Part shown: in pieces, positions 26,660 to 35,838 of the stretch
Layout: the number at the start of each line of letters is the position of its first letter
Numbering within the stretch: the first letter of the stretch is position 1
From: Butyrivibrio sp. M55
GTDB taxonomy: Bacteria > Bacillota > Clostridia > Lachnospirales > Lachnospiraceae
DNA length: 64,000 nucleotides
Direction of reading: 5' to 3'
Assembly: GCF_900116865.1 (NCBI RefSeq)
Contig: NZ_FPCD01000002.1
Location: forward strand, 186,001-250,000
Translations under genes and position numbers: made by a program
The notes under the pieces: model-generated
What the model saw: the letters and a program-made list of their open reading frames with translations, nothing else
Databases searched by the model: none
Told to the model about the DNA's origin: nothing

Positions 26660-27991
26660 ATGAAACGAAAAAAGAAAAATCAATCTGCAGAAGTGAGAAA
26701 TGTAAGGCATAGAGAAGGGTCGTTTTTTTCCGACAATAAAAACATTTTTATGCCTATAATATTTTTTGCCGCTGCATTTGTAACTGTAGCAGTTTCATAT
26801 AAGGCAAATCTTATGGTGTCCAATTCTGCACTTAAGGCCGGTAAAGCCTCTATGGGCGGATCAAATCAGATTGAGGAGAGCGCTCTTGAAGAGTGTACGG
26901 ATCCCGATATAATCAATCTTATCAGCAGGTACTATACTGCAATCATTGAAGGTAATGCGGATGAAGTAAACAGTATCTACAAAGGATTTGATAATTCACA
27001 GGGAATAAAGGCTGTGGCTTTGAGCGGAATCATCGAAAGATATGATTCAATCAGGGTATATACCAAGCCCGGTCCCGTTCCCAACAGTTATATTGCATTT
27101 ATATATCAGCTGGTAAAGCTTGCTGATTATGACGAGGCGTTACCCGGTTTGGAAACACTGTATATCTGTACCAACACGGAAAACGGAGAGCTATATATAT
27201 GTGGTGATACGGATGATCAGACGGTCATTGAGTATGTTAAAGCACTGAATGCCCAGGCAGATGTGATTGATCTTAACAATAAGGTTTCATCTGAATATAG
27301 TGAGATACTAAATTCTGATGAATCTCTTTCATCATTCCTTGCGGCCAAGAGCAATGCAATCCAGGAGAAAGTGCAAGATGGATTGGAAGATAAGGCAAAG
27401 GCCGATGCAGCAATTGCTGATGAGAAAAAGAAAGAAGAGTGGCAAAATATTGATGCGCATCAGGTGCGTACTATCAGAGCTACCGATGTCGTAAATATCA
27501 GAGCTAGTGACAGCACAGACGCTGAAGTTATTGAGAAGACTGAGATAGGTAAGGAATATCAGGAAATTGAGAAACTTCCAAACGGATGGAGCAAGATCTC
27601 TTACGAGAGAAATGGAGAGGCTATTGAAGCATTTGTAAAGTCGGAGTACTTTGAGCTTGTCGATGACGGATCGAGTGCAGTTGATGAGGAAGCCGAAGAT
27701 GCTGCAAATGATGCTTCGTCAGAGCCTGCAGATAACAGTACGGAAGAAAGTTCGTCAGATAAAGATGACACTGATAATAAAGATAATAAATCAGATGGAA
27801 AAGGCGAGACAAAGACTGTAAATGGAGATTCAGTCAGACTCCGTAGCGGACAGGGAACAGATTCCGCTATTCTGACCAGCATGGATAAGGGAGCAACTGT
27901 TAAAGTGCTTGAAAACCTTCCATCCGGATGGTCAAAGGTTGAATATGAGGGACAGACAGGATATATTAAGAGTGAATTTATCGACCAGTAA
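26660..27991 (+). CDS. Membrane-anchored protein with two SH3b domains, paralogue 3
   Basis: A 443-residue member of the triplet and the most divergent one. It has the basic tail, a membrane helix (about 30-47), the shared extracytoplasmic domain with the IYTKPGPVPNSYIAF-type block, and two SH3b domains at about 270-335 and 385-443. SH3b 1 has a short insertion (SYERNGEAIEAFVKSEYF). The linker before SH3b 2 is a long Ser/Asp/Asn/Lys tract. It begins 31 bp after copy 2 and ends 15 bp before the oxidoreductase gene, so copies 2 and 3 and the next two genes may form an operon. RBS region AGGGGTAGATC is as in copy 1. Confidence 0.85.
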   Translation: MKRKKKNQSAEVRNVRHREGSFFSDNKNIFMPIIFFAAAFVTVAVSYKANLMVSNSALKAGKASMGGSNQIEESALEECTDPDIINLISRYYTAIIEGNADEVNSIYKGFDNSQGIKAVALSGIIERYDSIRVYTKPGPVPNSYIAFIYQLVKLADYDEALPGLETLYICTNTENGELYICGDTDDQTVIEYVKALNAQADVIDLNNKVSSEYSEILNSDESLSSFLAAKSNAIQEKVQDGLEDKAKADAAIADEKKKEEWQNIDAHQVRTIRATDVVNIRASDSTDAEVIEKTEIGKEYQEIEKLPNGWSKISYERNGEAIEAFVKSEYFELVDDGSSAVDEEAEDAANDASSEPADNSTEESSSDKDDTDNKDNKSDGKGETKTVNGDSVRLRSGQGTDSAILTSMDKGATVKVLENLPSGWSKVEYEGQTGYIKSEFIDQ

Positions 27992-28006
27992 TACGGAGGT
28001 TGTTGA

Positions 28007-29053
28007 ATGTTTGGACGATTTAAGGTGGGAATCATGGGCACCGGAAGCATGGCTGAGCTCATGGCGATGACACTCAAATCAATGAGAAATGTGTCATGTT
28101 ATGCTATTGGTTCCAGGACAAAAGAAAGCGCCGACAGCTTTGCAAAGAAGTTAGGCATAAAAAAAGCATACGGTTCATATCAGGAATTGGTAAAAGATCC
28201 CAAGATAGACCTTATCTATATTGCGACACCTCATTCTGAGCACTTTAAGAACGTAAAACTGGCTCTTTTAGCCGGGAAAAATGTATTATGTGAAAAAGCA
28301 TTCATGCTTAATGAGAAACAGGCGGATTTGGTATTTAATTACGCCGAGGAAAACGGTATTTTTCTTTCTGAGGCTATGTGGACGAGATTTCATCCGATGC
28401 GTAAGAAGCTTCAGGAAATACTTGAGAGCGGCGTTATCGGTGAGCCCACTATGCTTACTGCCAGCCTTGGATATAACGTTGCAGATAAAGACAGAATAAC
28501 AAAACCGGAGCTGGGAGGTGGAGCTCTCCTTGATCTTGGTGTTTATACGCTTAATTTTGCTTCTATGGTGTTTGGTAATGATGTTGATGACATTATTTCC
28601 GTTTGCACCTATAACGATGAAGGAATGGACATGAATGACAGCATCACCATAAAATATAAGGATGGTAGGATGGCTGTGCTTAATACTTCTGCGCTTTCTA
28701 TGAGCGATAGAAGTGGTGTCATTTATGGAAGCAAAGGCTATATTATCGTAGATAATATCAATAATATCGAAGGAATTTCGGTATATGATGAAAATCATAA
28801 TGAGGTTGCTTATCATAAGCGCCACAGGCAGAAGACCGGATACGAATATGAGATTGATGCCTGTGTGAAGGCTATACAGCAGAAATTGACGGAATGTTCC
28901 GAAATGCCTCATTCTGAGTCTCTCATGATGCTCAAATTTATGGATTTTATTAGGAAAAGAAATGATATAACATTCCCGGGGGAGTGGAATGGAATTGATG
29001 AAATAGATGAAGATGAGTTTTATGAAGAAGCCGAAGAGGATGATTTTGAATAA
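28007..29053 (+). CDS. Gfo/Idh/MocA family oxidoreductase
   Basis: A 348-residue NAD(P)-dependent sugar or inositol dehydrogenase-type protein. The Rossmann fold starts with GIMGTGSMAE near residues 6-15, followed by YIATPHSEHF and the NVLCEKAF segment, where the family's EKP motif reads EKA. The C-terminal half has GGGALLDLGVYTL, the usual GG..D.G.H-like motif with Tyr in place of His. The last 25 residues are strongly acidic and unusual. RBS ACGGAGG. The substrate is unknown. Its place after three wall-binding proteins and before a cell-wall hydrolase hints at envelope sugars, but this is only context. Confidence 0.9.
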   Translation: MFGRFKVGIMGTGSMAELMAMTLKSMRNVSCYAIGSRTKESADSFAKKLGIKKAYGSYQELVKDPKIDLIYIATPHSEHFKNVKLALLAGKNVLCEKAFMLNEKQADLVFNYAEENGIFLSEAMWTRFHPMRKKLQEILESGVIGEPTMLTASLGYNVADKDRITKPELGGGALLDLGVYTLNFASMVFGNDVDDIISVCTYNDEGMDMNDSITIKYKDGRMAVLNTSALSMSDRSGVIYGSKGYIIVDNINNIEGISVYDENHNEVAYHKRHRQKTGYEYEIDACVKAIQQKLTECSEMPHSESLMMLKFMDFIRKRNDITFPGEWNGIDEIDEDEFYEEAEEDDFE

Positions 29054-29095
29054 GTTATAATTAAACGGTAAAAAAGTCAGTTGAGCGGAAGAAAT

Positions 29096-30484
29096 ATGAA
29101 AAATAAGTTTTTTTTGGGGACACTTGTATTTATACTCTTGTGGACGAGCTTTCCAGTGTATGGCATTGCCGATGAATATGATGATAAGATCGCAGAATCC
29201 GAGAAGGAAATCTCCGAACTTCAGAGGCAGACTGCCGAAGCCAGGAAAGCTATAGAGAATCTTCAGGGTGAAAAAGAGAAAACAAAGTCGAATGTAGAAA
29301 ATCTTAAGAATCAAAAAGAGGGTTTTCAAAACCAGATCAATGATTATTCCAACAAATTAAATGTCATAAGTAAGGAAATATCGGCCAATGAGGCTGAAAT
29401 GGATACGGTATCGGCAAATATAGTCAGGTTGTCGAACGAGCTTTCTGATGCCAAAGCGCAGGAAGAAGAGCGCTATAAGAATCTTAAGCTTCGTATAAAG
29501 GCAACATATGAAAAAGGCGGAGACAGGGGAGTGTTACAGACTCTTCTGGGCTCGGGCTCTTTTAGAGATTTTTTGACAAAGTTTGAGTATTTAAATGCGG
29601 TAGTATCTTATGATAACAAGAAAATCAGCGAATATAAGGCTCTGCAGAGGGAAATAGAGTCTAAGACCGACGAAGTTAAGCATGAAGAAGAAAGACTGCA
29701 GTCTATACAGGATGAGCTGGATAATAAACAGGATACACTGGAATCTTTGACGGCAACTGTCAACGGACAGCTGAGTACTACAAACAAAACGCTTAACGCC
29801 GAAAACGGAAAACTTGCGGATTATGATAAAGAGCTTGCAAGACTGGATCAGCTTCAGAAGGAACTGGCGGCTAAAGTTGCTTCTGCACAGGCTGAGTATG
29901 CAAAAAGACTTGCTGACAGGCCTAAAGAGAATACGGGCGGTGCTTATGCGGCTTCCGATTCCGAGCTTTTATGGCTTGCGGCTACAATACAGGCGGAAGC
30001 TGACGGAGAATCTTATCAGGGTAAGCTTGGTGTCGGCTCGGTTATAATGAACAGAGTTAAGAGTTCTGCTTTCCCTAACGATGTTGTAGGTGTTATTACG
30101 CAGAATATGCAGTTTGCATCATATCGTTCCGGTAAGGTTGAGCTTATTATGGGCAGAGGTCCCAATGCTATATGTATAAAAGCTGCACAGGAAGTTTTAA
30201 ACGGAGCCCGTATCGGCGATTATCTTTTCTTTATGACAAGATACTGGGCAGATCACTATGGAATAGCTGAATACACTATGCTGGGAAATCATGCATTCTT
30301 CTATAAGTGGGTTGTTAAAGAGAAGGCTCCCGAAGAACCGCAGCCTGAGCAACAGCAGGAACAGCAACCTGAACAGAATCAGGAAGCTCCCGCGGAAGAA
30401 CAACATGAGGAAGAAAATCATGAAGAAGAACATCACGATGATGATTCCGATGATGATGACGATGACAGCGATGATGACGAGTAA
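29096..30484 (+). CDS. Secreted cell-wall hydrolase: coiled coil plus SleB-type domain
   Basis: A 462-residue exported protein. I choose the ATG at 29096 (GGAAG upstream) over an in-frame TTG at 29081. A signal peptide (about 1-24) is followed by a long coiled coil (about 26-250) like that of PcsB/CwlO proteins, including the LGSGSFRDFLTKFEYLNAV element where these proteins contact FtsEX. A short linker leads to a hydrolase_2/SleB-type domain (about 288-405: LLWLAATIQAEADGESYQG, GVGSVIMNRV, ARIGDYLFF). The tail is a Gln/Glu/Pro stretch ending in an almost pure Asp/Ser/Glu run. It probably cuts peptidoglycan during growth or division. Joining this coiled coil to a SleB domain instead of NlpC/P60 or CHAP is notable. 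Confidence 0.88.
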   Translation: MKNKFFLGTLVFILLWTSFPVYGIADEYDDKIAESEKEISELQRQTAEARKAIENLQGEKEKTKSNVENLKNQKEGFQNQINDYSNKLNVISKEISANEAEMDTVSANIVRLSNELSDAKAQEEERYKNLKLRIKATYEKGGDRGVLQTLLGSGSFRDFLTKFEYLNAVVSYDNKKISEYKALQREIESKTDEVKHEEERLQSIQDELDNKQDTLESLTATVNGQLSTTNKTLNAENGKLADYDKELARLDQLQKELAAKVASAQAEYAKRLADRPKENTGGAYAASDSELLWLAATIQAEADGESYQGKLGVGSVIMNRVKSSAFPNDVVGVITQNMQFASYRSGKVELIMGRGPNAICIKAAQEVLNGARIGDYLFFMTRYWADHYGIAEYTMLGNHAFFYKWVVKEKAPEEPQPEQQQEQQPEQNQEAPAEEQHEEENHEEEHHDDDSDDDDDDSDDDE

Positions 30485-30598
30485 ACACCTTTACTTGAAA
30501 AAAGCGGAAAGATTTTTTTGATTTAATGTAATAAAGACTATTGCACTTTAAAAGTCTAAAGCGTATAATACCATTCAGACAATGATGTTTGCGCAATG

Positions 30599-30640
30599 GG
30601 GCGTGGAGACCACTGGTTTCCTACGCCCTTTTTCTTTTAA
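30599..30640 (+). terminator. Terminator after the cell-wall hydrolase gene
   Basis: GC-rich stem GGGCGT (30599-30604) with ACGCCC (30623-30628), extended inside, followed by TTTTTCTTTT. Confidence 0.85.
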
Positions 30641-30663
30641 GAAATACGGTGTGCAGATACATT

Positions 30664-32078
<1,415 letters not shown>

Positions 32079-32110
32079 TTAAGTATTCTTCATAAAATAT
32101 TAAATCATAT

Positions 32111-32150
32111 AAAGGCTGTCACACCAATTTTGGTGCGGCAGCCTTTCCTT
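32111..32150. terminator. Bidirectional terminator between gdhA and the Gx-transporter gene
   Basis: A long stem (32111-32125 with 32132-32146, one or two mismatches). It is followed by TTTCCTT on the plus strand and by TTTATATG on the minus strand, serving convergent genes. Confidence 0.8.
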
Positions 32151-32159
32151 ATGCCATAA

Positions 32160-32675
32160 TCAGTTTTTACATATCTTACTAATATCGAGGTGGCTGCATA
32201 TTAGCCCACCGATGAGTCCGACTATGATTCCACTTAATGTTCCTGTAATCCACAGGACAGCCAAGTACCAGAGGATGTTGGTGGTGCCGGTTATGAACAT
32301 GGCGACAATTATCTGGCCGATGTTGTGGGTTACGCCTCCTACGGCACTTACACCGATGGAGCTGAATTTGCCGGTCTTTTTTAGAAGAATCATTACAAGT
32401 GTGCTGAGGATGCCGCCTGTCAGTGAGAATGCGAAAGCCATCAGGGTTCCGAAGAGCATGGAGACTATGGCGATTCTGACAAAGTTGATAAAGAGAGAGC
32501 TCTTTTCGCCCAGAGAATAGAGCGCGACAACTACTACGATGTTCGTAAACCCAGGTTTGATGCCCGGAACGGCAAAGAAGGCCGGGAGCTGCATTTCTAC
32601 ATAGCCTAGTATTATTGCGAGTGCGGTAAGTACGCCGTAGATCGCTGTTTTACTTGTTTTGGTCCTTATATTCAT
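32160..32675 (-). CDS. Gx transporter family membrane protein
   Basis: A 171-residue integral membrane protein with about five hydrophobic segments, of the family once called heptaprenyl diphosphate synthase component I (PF07456) and now usually named Gx transporter. The hallmark is the small-residue-rich AIILGYVEMQLPAFF and GIKPGFTNIVVVVAL near residues 18-52. The old enzyme name is unlikely to be right, since such genes usually sit beside NusG-domain-II, FMN-binding and Rnf-type redox genes. Here it follows the NusG-domain-II gene by 8 bp on the minus strand. The transported substrate is unknown. Confidence 0.8.
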   Translation of the reverse strand: MNIRTKTSKTAIYGVLTALAIILGYVEMQLPAFFAVPGIKPGFTNIVVVVALYSLGEKSSLFINFVRIAIVSMLFGTLMAFAFSLTGGILSTLVMILLKKTGKFSSIGVSAVGGVTHNIGQIIVAMFITGTTNILWYLAVLWITGTLSGIIVGLIGGLICSHLDISKICKN

Positions 32676-32683
32676 AAATTCTT

Positions 32684-33070
32684 TTACTCCGATATGGTGT
32701 CAAAGTTATTGTTATCTTTGGTATTTCCCTTTATTTCGATTACTACTTTGTTGGGAAGGCATATGATAGACTGACCGCTTTTGCTGATATAGCCCATGTT
32801 GACACAAAGTTTGTCGGGGCATGATGCATCTGTAAGATGAGCCTTTCCGTCTTTTACCTCGAGAATATTCTCGCCTCCGTGATATCCGCCGATGTTGTAA
32901 ACGGTATCTTCGTCAAGGGGAAAAGATGCGACTTCCTTTCCGTCGACACTGACGATTACTGTTGCACCTTTTTGGGAAAAAAGAGAGATGCCGATCAGCA
33001 TGACGGCTGAAGCAAGTGTTAAAAAGATTATGAGAATAAGATCATTTTTTTTGAATAGTTTTTTATCCAC
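32684..33070 (-). CDS. NusG domain II-containing membrane protein
   Basis: A 128-residue protein with one N-terminal membrane helix (about 12-30) and an extracytoplasmic NusG-domain-II-like fold. Its typical block is ASCPDKLCVNMG followed by SIICLPNKV, with three Cys residues (two as CPDKLC). The start is GTG, supported by GAGAGG 6 nt upstream. The family has no known activity but is often linked with Gx transporter, ApbE and Rnf genes, suggesting an envelope redox or flavin context. No Rnf or ApbE gene is visible in this window. Confidence 0.8.
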   Translation of the reverse strand: MDKKLFKKNDLILIIFLTLASAVMLIGISLFSQKGATVIVSVDGKEVASFPLDEDTVYNIGGYHGGENILEVKDGKAHLTDASCPDKLCVNMGYISKSGQSIICLPNKVVIEIKGNTKDNNNFDTISE

Positions 33071-33103
33071 TAAAAGCCTCTCATATAAATAATTTCACAC
33101 TAA

Positions 33104-33112
33104 AGTATAGCA
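33104..33112 (-). promoter_or_regulatory. Extended -10 promoter for the NusG-domain-II gene
   Basis: On the minus strand TGCTATACT (extended -10), 34 bp before the GTG start. No clear -35 is seen. Confidence 0.5.
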
Positions 33113-33179
33113 GAAAACATTGTGAAAATAGCATTTCAATTTTGAATATGGTAATTGTTTTCGTCTTTGAAAAAACGTA

Positions 33180-33207
33180 TTGCATTTTTGTTTTTTATAT
33201 GTATAAT
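33180..33207 (+). promoter_or_regulatory. Sigma-A promoter for the repeat surface protein
   Basis: TTGCAT and TATAAT with a 16-bp spacer, giving a leader of about 135 nt. A small hairpin (33219-33235) starts it. I recognise no riboswitch. Confidence 0.6.
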
Positions 33208-33350
33208 AAATTTCTGTCAGTTTTCTGCTGACGAAATCTTGGATATTCATCCGGGATAATTCCACATTTTTTAATCAATATTATTTATTACTGTTTGGCG
33301 CGGTATAAGTCTGCTTTTTTCCGTGCTTGATGAGTATGGAAAGGAACGAA

Positions 33351-35759
33351 ATGAATTTAAGAGAACGTTGGGAAAAGCAGAATAATTCAGTCAAACTGCT
33401 TATGAAGAAACTTAGAAGACACGACACTTTTGTTGTAACTGTGGCGGTTGTTATCGCGCTTGTATTGTGCGGAGGACTTATCTATATGAGTACTCCCGTT
33501 GTTGCGGCGAGCGCAAGGGATCAGGTGGTGCAGAAGGAAAACAAGAATAACGAAAAGACTACTGAGAAGCTTGATGAACTTCATAATTACCTGACGGATA
33601 TTGATAAGATGATCGTTAAGAATCAGAAGGGAATTGATTCTTATTATGAAAAGACCAAGAATGACCGTCTTGAGGGTGATAAAAATACAGATGCAGTCAG
33701 TGAGAAGGTTTCAGGACTTGGTACGAATCTAAAAGATATTCATACTTCGGTAAACAGCACGGAAACCAGAATTGAGAGCCTTAAAGAGCTTATCGAAAAC
33801 GGGAACGGCGAGACAAGAGAAAAGGCAGCCAAGGAATTTGATGCGATAGGAATAGAGCTCGAGAACATAAAAAACGAATATGAAAATGTAAAGAAGCAGA
33901 ATAAAGAGCTGATGGAAGACCTCGATAATGAGATCAGAACCGAGGTGAAGAACGGTGACGACAAGATATCAACGGATTCACTTACAAGATATGAGGAGCT
34001 CCTTAAGAAGCTTACAGAGTTTGATAAGGAACTTGAAAAAAGAAATATGGATTCTGTTTCGGATTTAAAGAGCGAATTCGAATCTTTGAGTGAAGCTCTC
34101 GGAAAAGAGATCAATGAAAAAATTGATGATTATAATTCCGAGAATAAAGCGATGGGAGAAGCGCTTGACCAAAAAATCGAGAATTATAATTCAGATAACA
34201 AGGCGATGGGCGATGCACTTGGTCAAAAGATCGAGAATTACAATTCAGATAATAAGGCAATGGGCGATGCACTAGGACAGAAGATTGAAAATTATAATTT
34301 GGAAAGCAAAGCGCGTGGAGATGCCCTCGGTCAAAAGATTGAGAATTACAATTCGGACAATAAGGCTATAGGCGAAGCTCTTGGACAAAGAATTGAGAAT
34401 TATAATTCGGATAATAAGGCAATTGGCGATGCACTCGGGCAGAAGATTGAAAATTATAATTCGGAAAGCAAAGCGCGCGGAGATGCGCTTGGTCAAAAGA
34501 TAGAAAACTACAATTCGGAAAGCAAGGCAAGAGGCGATAAGATTGACCAGAGAATTACCAATATCAATACCGACATAAACAAAAACATAAGCACAAATAT
34601 GGATGGTATTAAGGGCTATATCGATGCGAAATCAGCAGGAATAAACAACAAGCTCGACCAGGTTTTTCAGCGTGTGAGTAATGGTAAAAAGCTTTTGGCA
34701 TCCGCATTACTCACTAAGGGTGTAAAGATAAAAGAGGATGCCACATTTATGGAATTTGTAAGAGCCATAGAGAACATACCTGCACAGGTTGTTATCGATT
34801 CCGGTGATACCGCGGCAAGTATCGAGTATGATTATCACTATCATAAAGACGGAAGAGGACAGGCTTGCGGCGACAGTTATGTTTTAGCGGATAGATACGG
34901 CGGATGTTACACGACACCCGTATATCACAGACATACCGATGCGTGCTATACAACAAGAAATATATATGTTATCAGTACAAATAAAGATACGAGGCGTCGC
35001 AGTCATGTAAAAGATTACTCAGACGGAACACCGGTCTTTTCTTATGAGTGCAAACACTGTGGAGCAAGGTTTAACAATACCAATTCATGGCATGAAGAAA
35101 CGGTATATTCGATTGAAGAGGCAAAAGAAAGAGACGGTGTCATACAAAGAGTTAATACGCAGACAATAATGGTGTGTAACAAAAATGAGAGCTATGTTGA
35201 AGGTTATTCTCCTTCCTGTGGTTATGCACACGGTCAGGTTGTGTCGGCACATATTAAGTTTAACGGCAGGTATTCGGGATATAATTCGACGGTGCCTGCA
35301 ATAAATGCATCGAGATCGCTTAGAACAAGTAACCGTATGGTTACAAGAGGTGCAGCGGCGTCGCTTGGAGGCTTCAGTCTCAGTGAGGATGAGATGAAGT
35401 CGCGTCTTGATGCGATAAAGGATTATGAGGAACCGGCAGATAATGATGATGACAGCGGTGATCTTTCGGATTCTTCGGAAGCTTCAGTATCTGAGAATGT
35501 AAAAGAAGATGTTCATGGCGAAAATGAGAAAGTTACTCAGAACGAAGGTGCTATCGAAGCTTCTTTTGATAAGACGGAAGAAAAAGCGGATTCTATAGAT
35601 GATAATAAAGAAGGAACAGCTGAAATAAATGCGGAGACTGCCGAAAAGAGCGAAGCGGCAAAAGATTTGAATGAGGAAGATGCATCTGTGCAAAGCAGTG
35701 AAGAAGCCGAAAATCAAAGTGAAAATATCGAACAGAGTAGTGATATAGCACTTCCTTGA
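33351..35759 (+). CDS. Membrane-anchored surface protein with 18-residue coiled-coil repeats and Cys/His-rich domain
   Basis: An 802-residue protein. The ATG at 33351 has AAAGGAA 5 nt upstream; upstream in-frame ATGs do not. A basic cytosolic tail leads into one membrane helix (about 25-50), then about 200 residues of charged coiled coil. Eight tandem 18-residue repeats follow (residues 258-401, consensus IENYNSDNKAxGDALGQK). A helical stretch precedes a Cys/His-rich domain (about 481-640) with YHYHKDG, HRHTDACYTT, CKHCGARF (567-574) and SPSCGYAHGQV, resembling Cys/His motifs of clostridial wall proteins. The last 130 residues are acidic and Ser/Glu-rich, with no LPxTG sorting signal. A stalk holding a metal-binding or disulfide head is inferred. 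Confidence 0.8.
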   Translation: MNLRERWEKQNNSVKLLMKKLRRHDTFVVTVAVVIALVLCGGLIYMSTPVVAASARDQVVQKENKNNEKTTEKLDELHNYLTDIDKMIVKNQKGIDSYYEKTKNDRLEGDKNTDAVSEKVSGLGTNLKDIHTSVNSTETRIESLKELIENGNGETREKAAKEFDAIGIELENIKNEYENVKKQNKELMEDLDNEIRTEVKNGDDKISTDSLTRYEELLKKLTEFDKELEKRNMDSVSDLKSEFESLSEALGKEINEKIDDYNSENKAMGEALDQKIENYNSDNKAMGDALGQKIENYNSDNKAMGDALGQKIENYNLESKARGDALGQKIENYNSDNKAIGEALGQRIENYNSDNKAIGDALGQKIENYNSESKARGDALGQKIENYNSESKARGDKIDQRITNINTDINKNISTNMDGIKGYIDAKSAGINNKLDQVFQRVSNGKKLLASALLTKGVKIKEDATFMEFVRAIENIPAQVVIDSGDTAASIEYDYHYHKDGRGQACGDSYVLADRYGGCYTTPVYHRHTDACYTTRNIYVISTNKDTRRRSHVKDYSDGTPVFSYECKHCGARFNNTNSWHEETVYSIEEAKERDGVIQRVNTQTIMVCNKNESYVEGYSPSCGYAHGQVVSAHIKFNGRYSGYNSTVPAINASRSLRTSNRMVTRGAAASLGGFSLSEDEMKSRLDAIKDYEEPADNDDDSGDLSDSSEASVSENVKEDVHGENEKVTQNEGAIEASFDKTEEKADSIDDNKEGTAEINAETAEKSEAAKDLNEEDASVQSSEEAENQSENIEQSSDIALP
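34122..34553 (+). repeat. Eight 54-bp tandem coding repeats
   Basis: Eight in-frame 54-bp units encode the 18-residue coiled-coil repeat of the surface protein. Units 2 and 3 encode identical residues but differ at several synonymous sites. The protein repeat therefore seems maintained by selection rather than being a fresh duplication. Confidence 0.9.
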
Positions 35760-35784
35760 CATTTTGATACTGTGTTAATAGAAT
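35756..35784 (+). promoter_or_regulatory. Sigma-A promoter of the CobW cluster
   Basis: TTGACA and TAGAAT with a 17-bp spacer. The -35 overlaps the stop codon of the surface protein gene. No clear Zur- or Fur-like palindrome is seen in the 54 bp that follow. Confidence 0.6.
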
Positions 35785-35838
35785 ATACTTTGTTGTAGTA
35801 GATGTAGCACAGACTAACATGTGCGGAATGGAGTACAA

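Noticed and set aside
28286..29329. Antisense frame of 347 codons opposite the oxidoreductase and hydrolase genes
   Set aside because: It spans two sense genes with good motifs; its product is low complexity and without a plausible start.
34122..34553. Regular tandem repeats that could suggest a CRISPR array
   Set aside because: The 54-bp units are contiguous, in frame, have no spacers, and encode an 18-residue protein repeat.
35785..35838. Zur- or Fur-type operator upstream of the CobW gene
   Set aside because: I searched by eye for a palindrome near the promoter and found none convincing.
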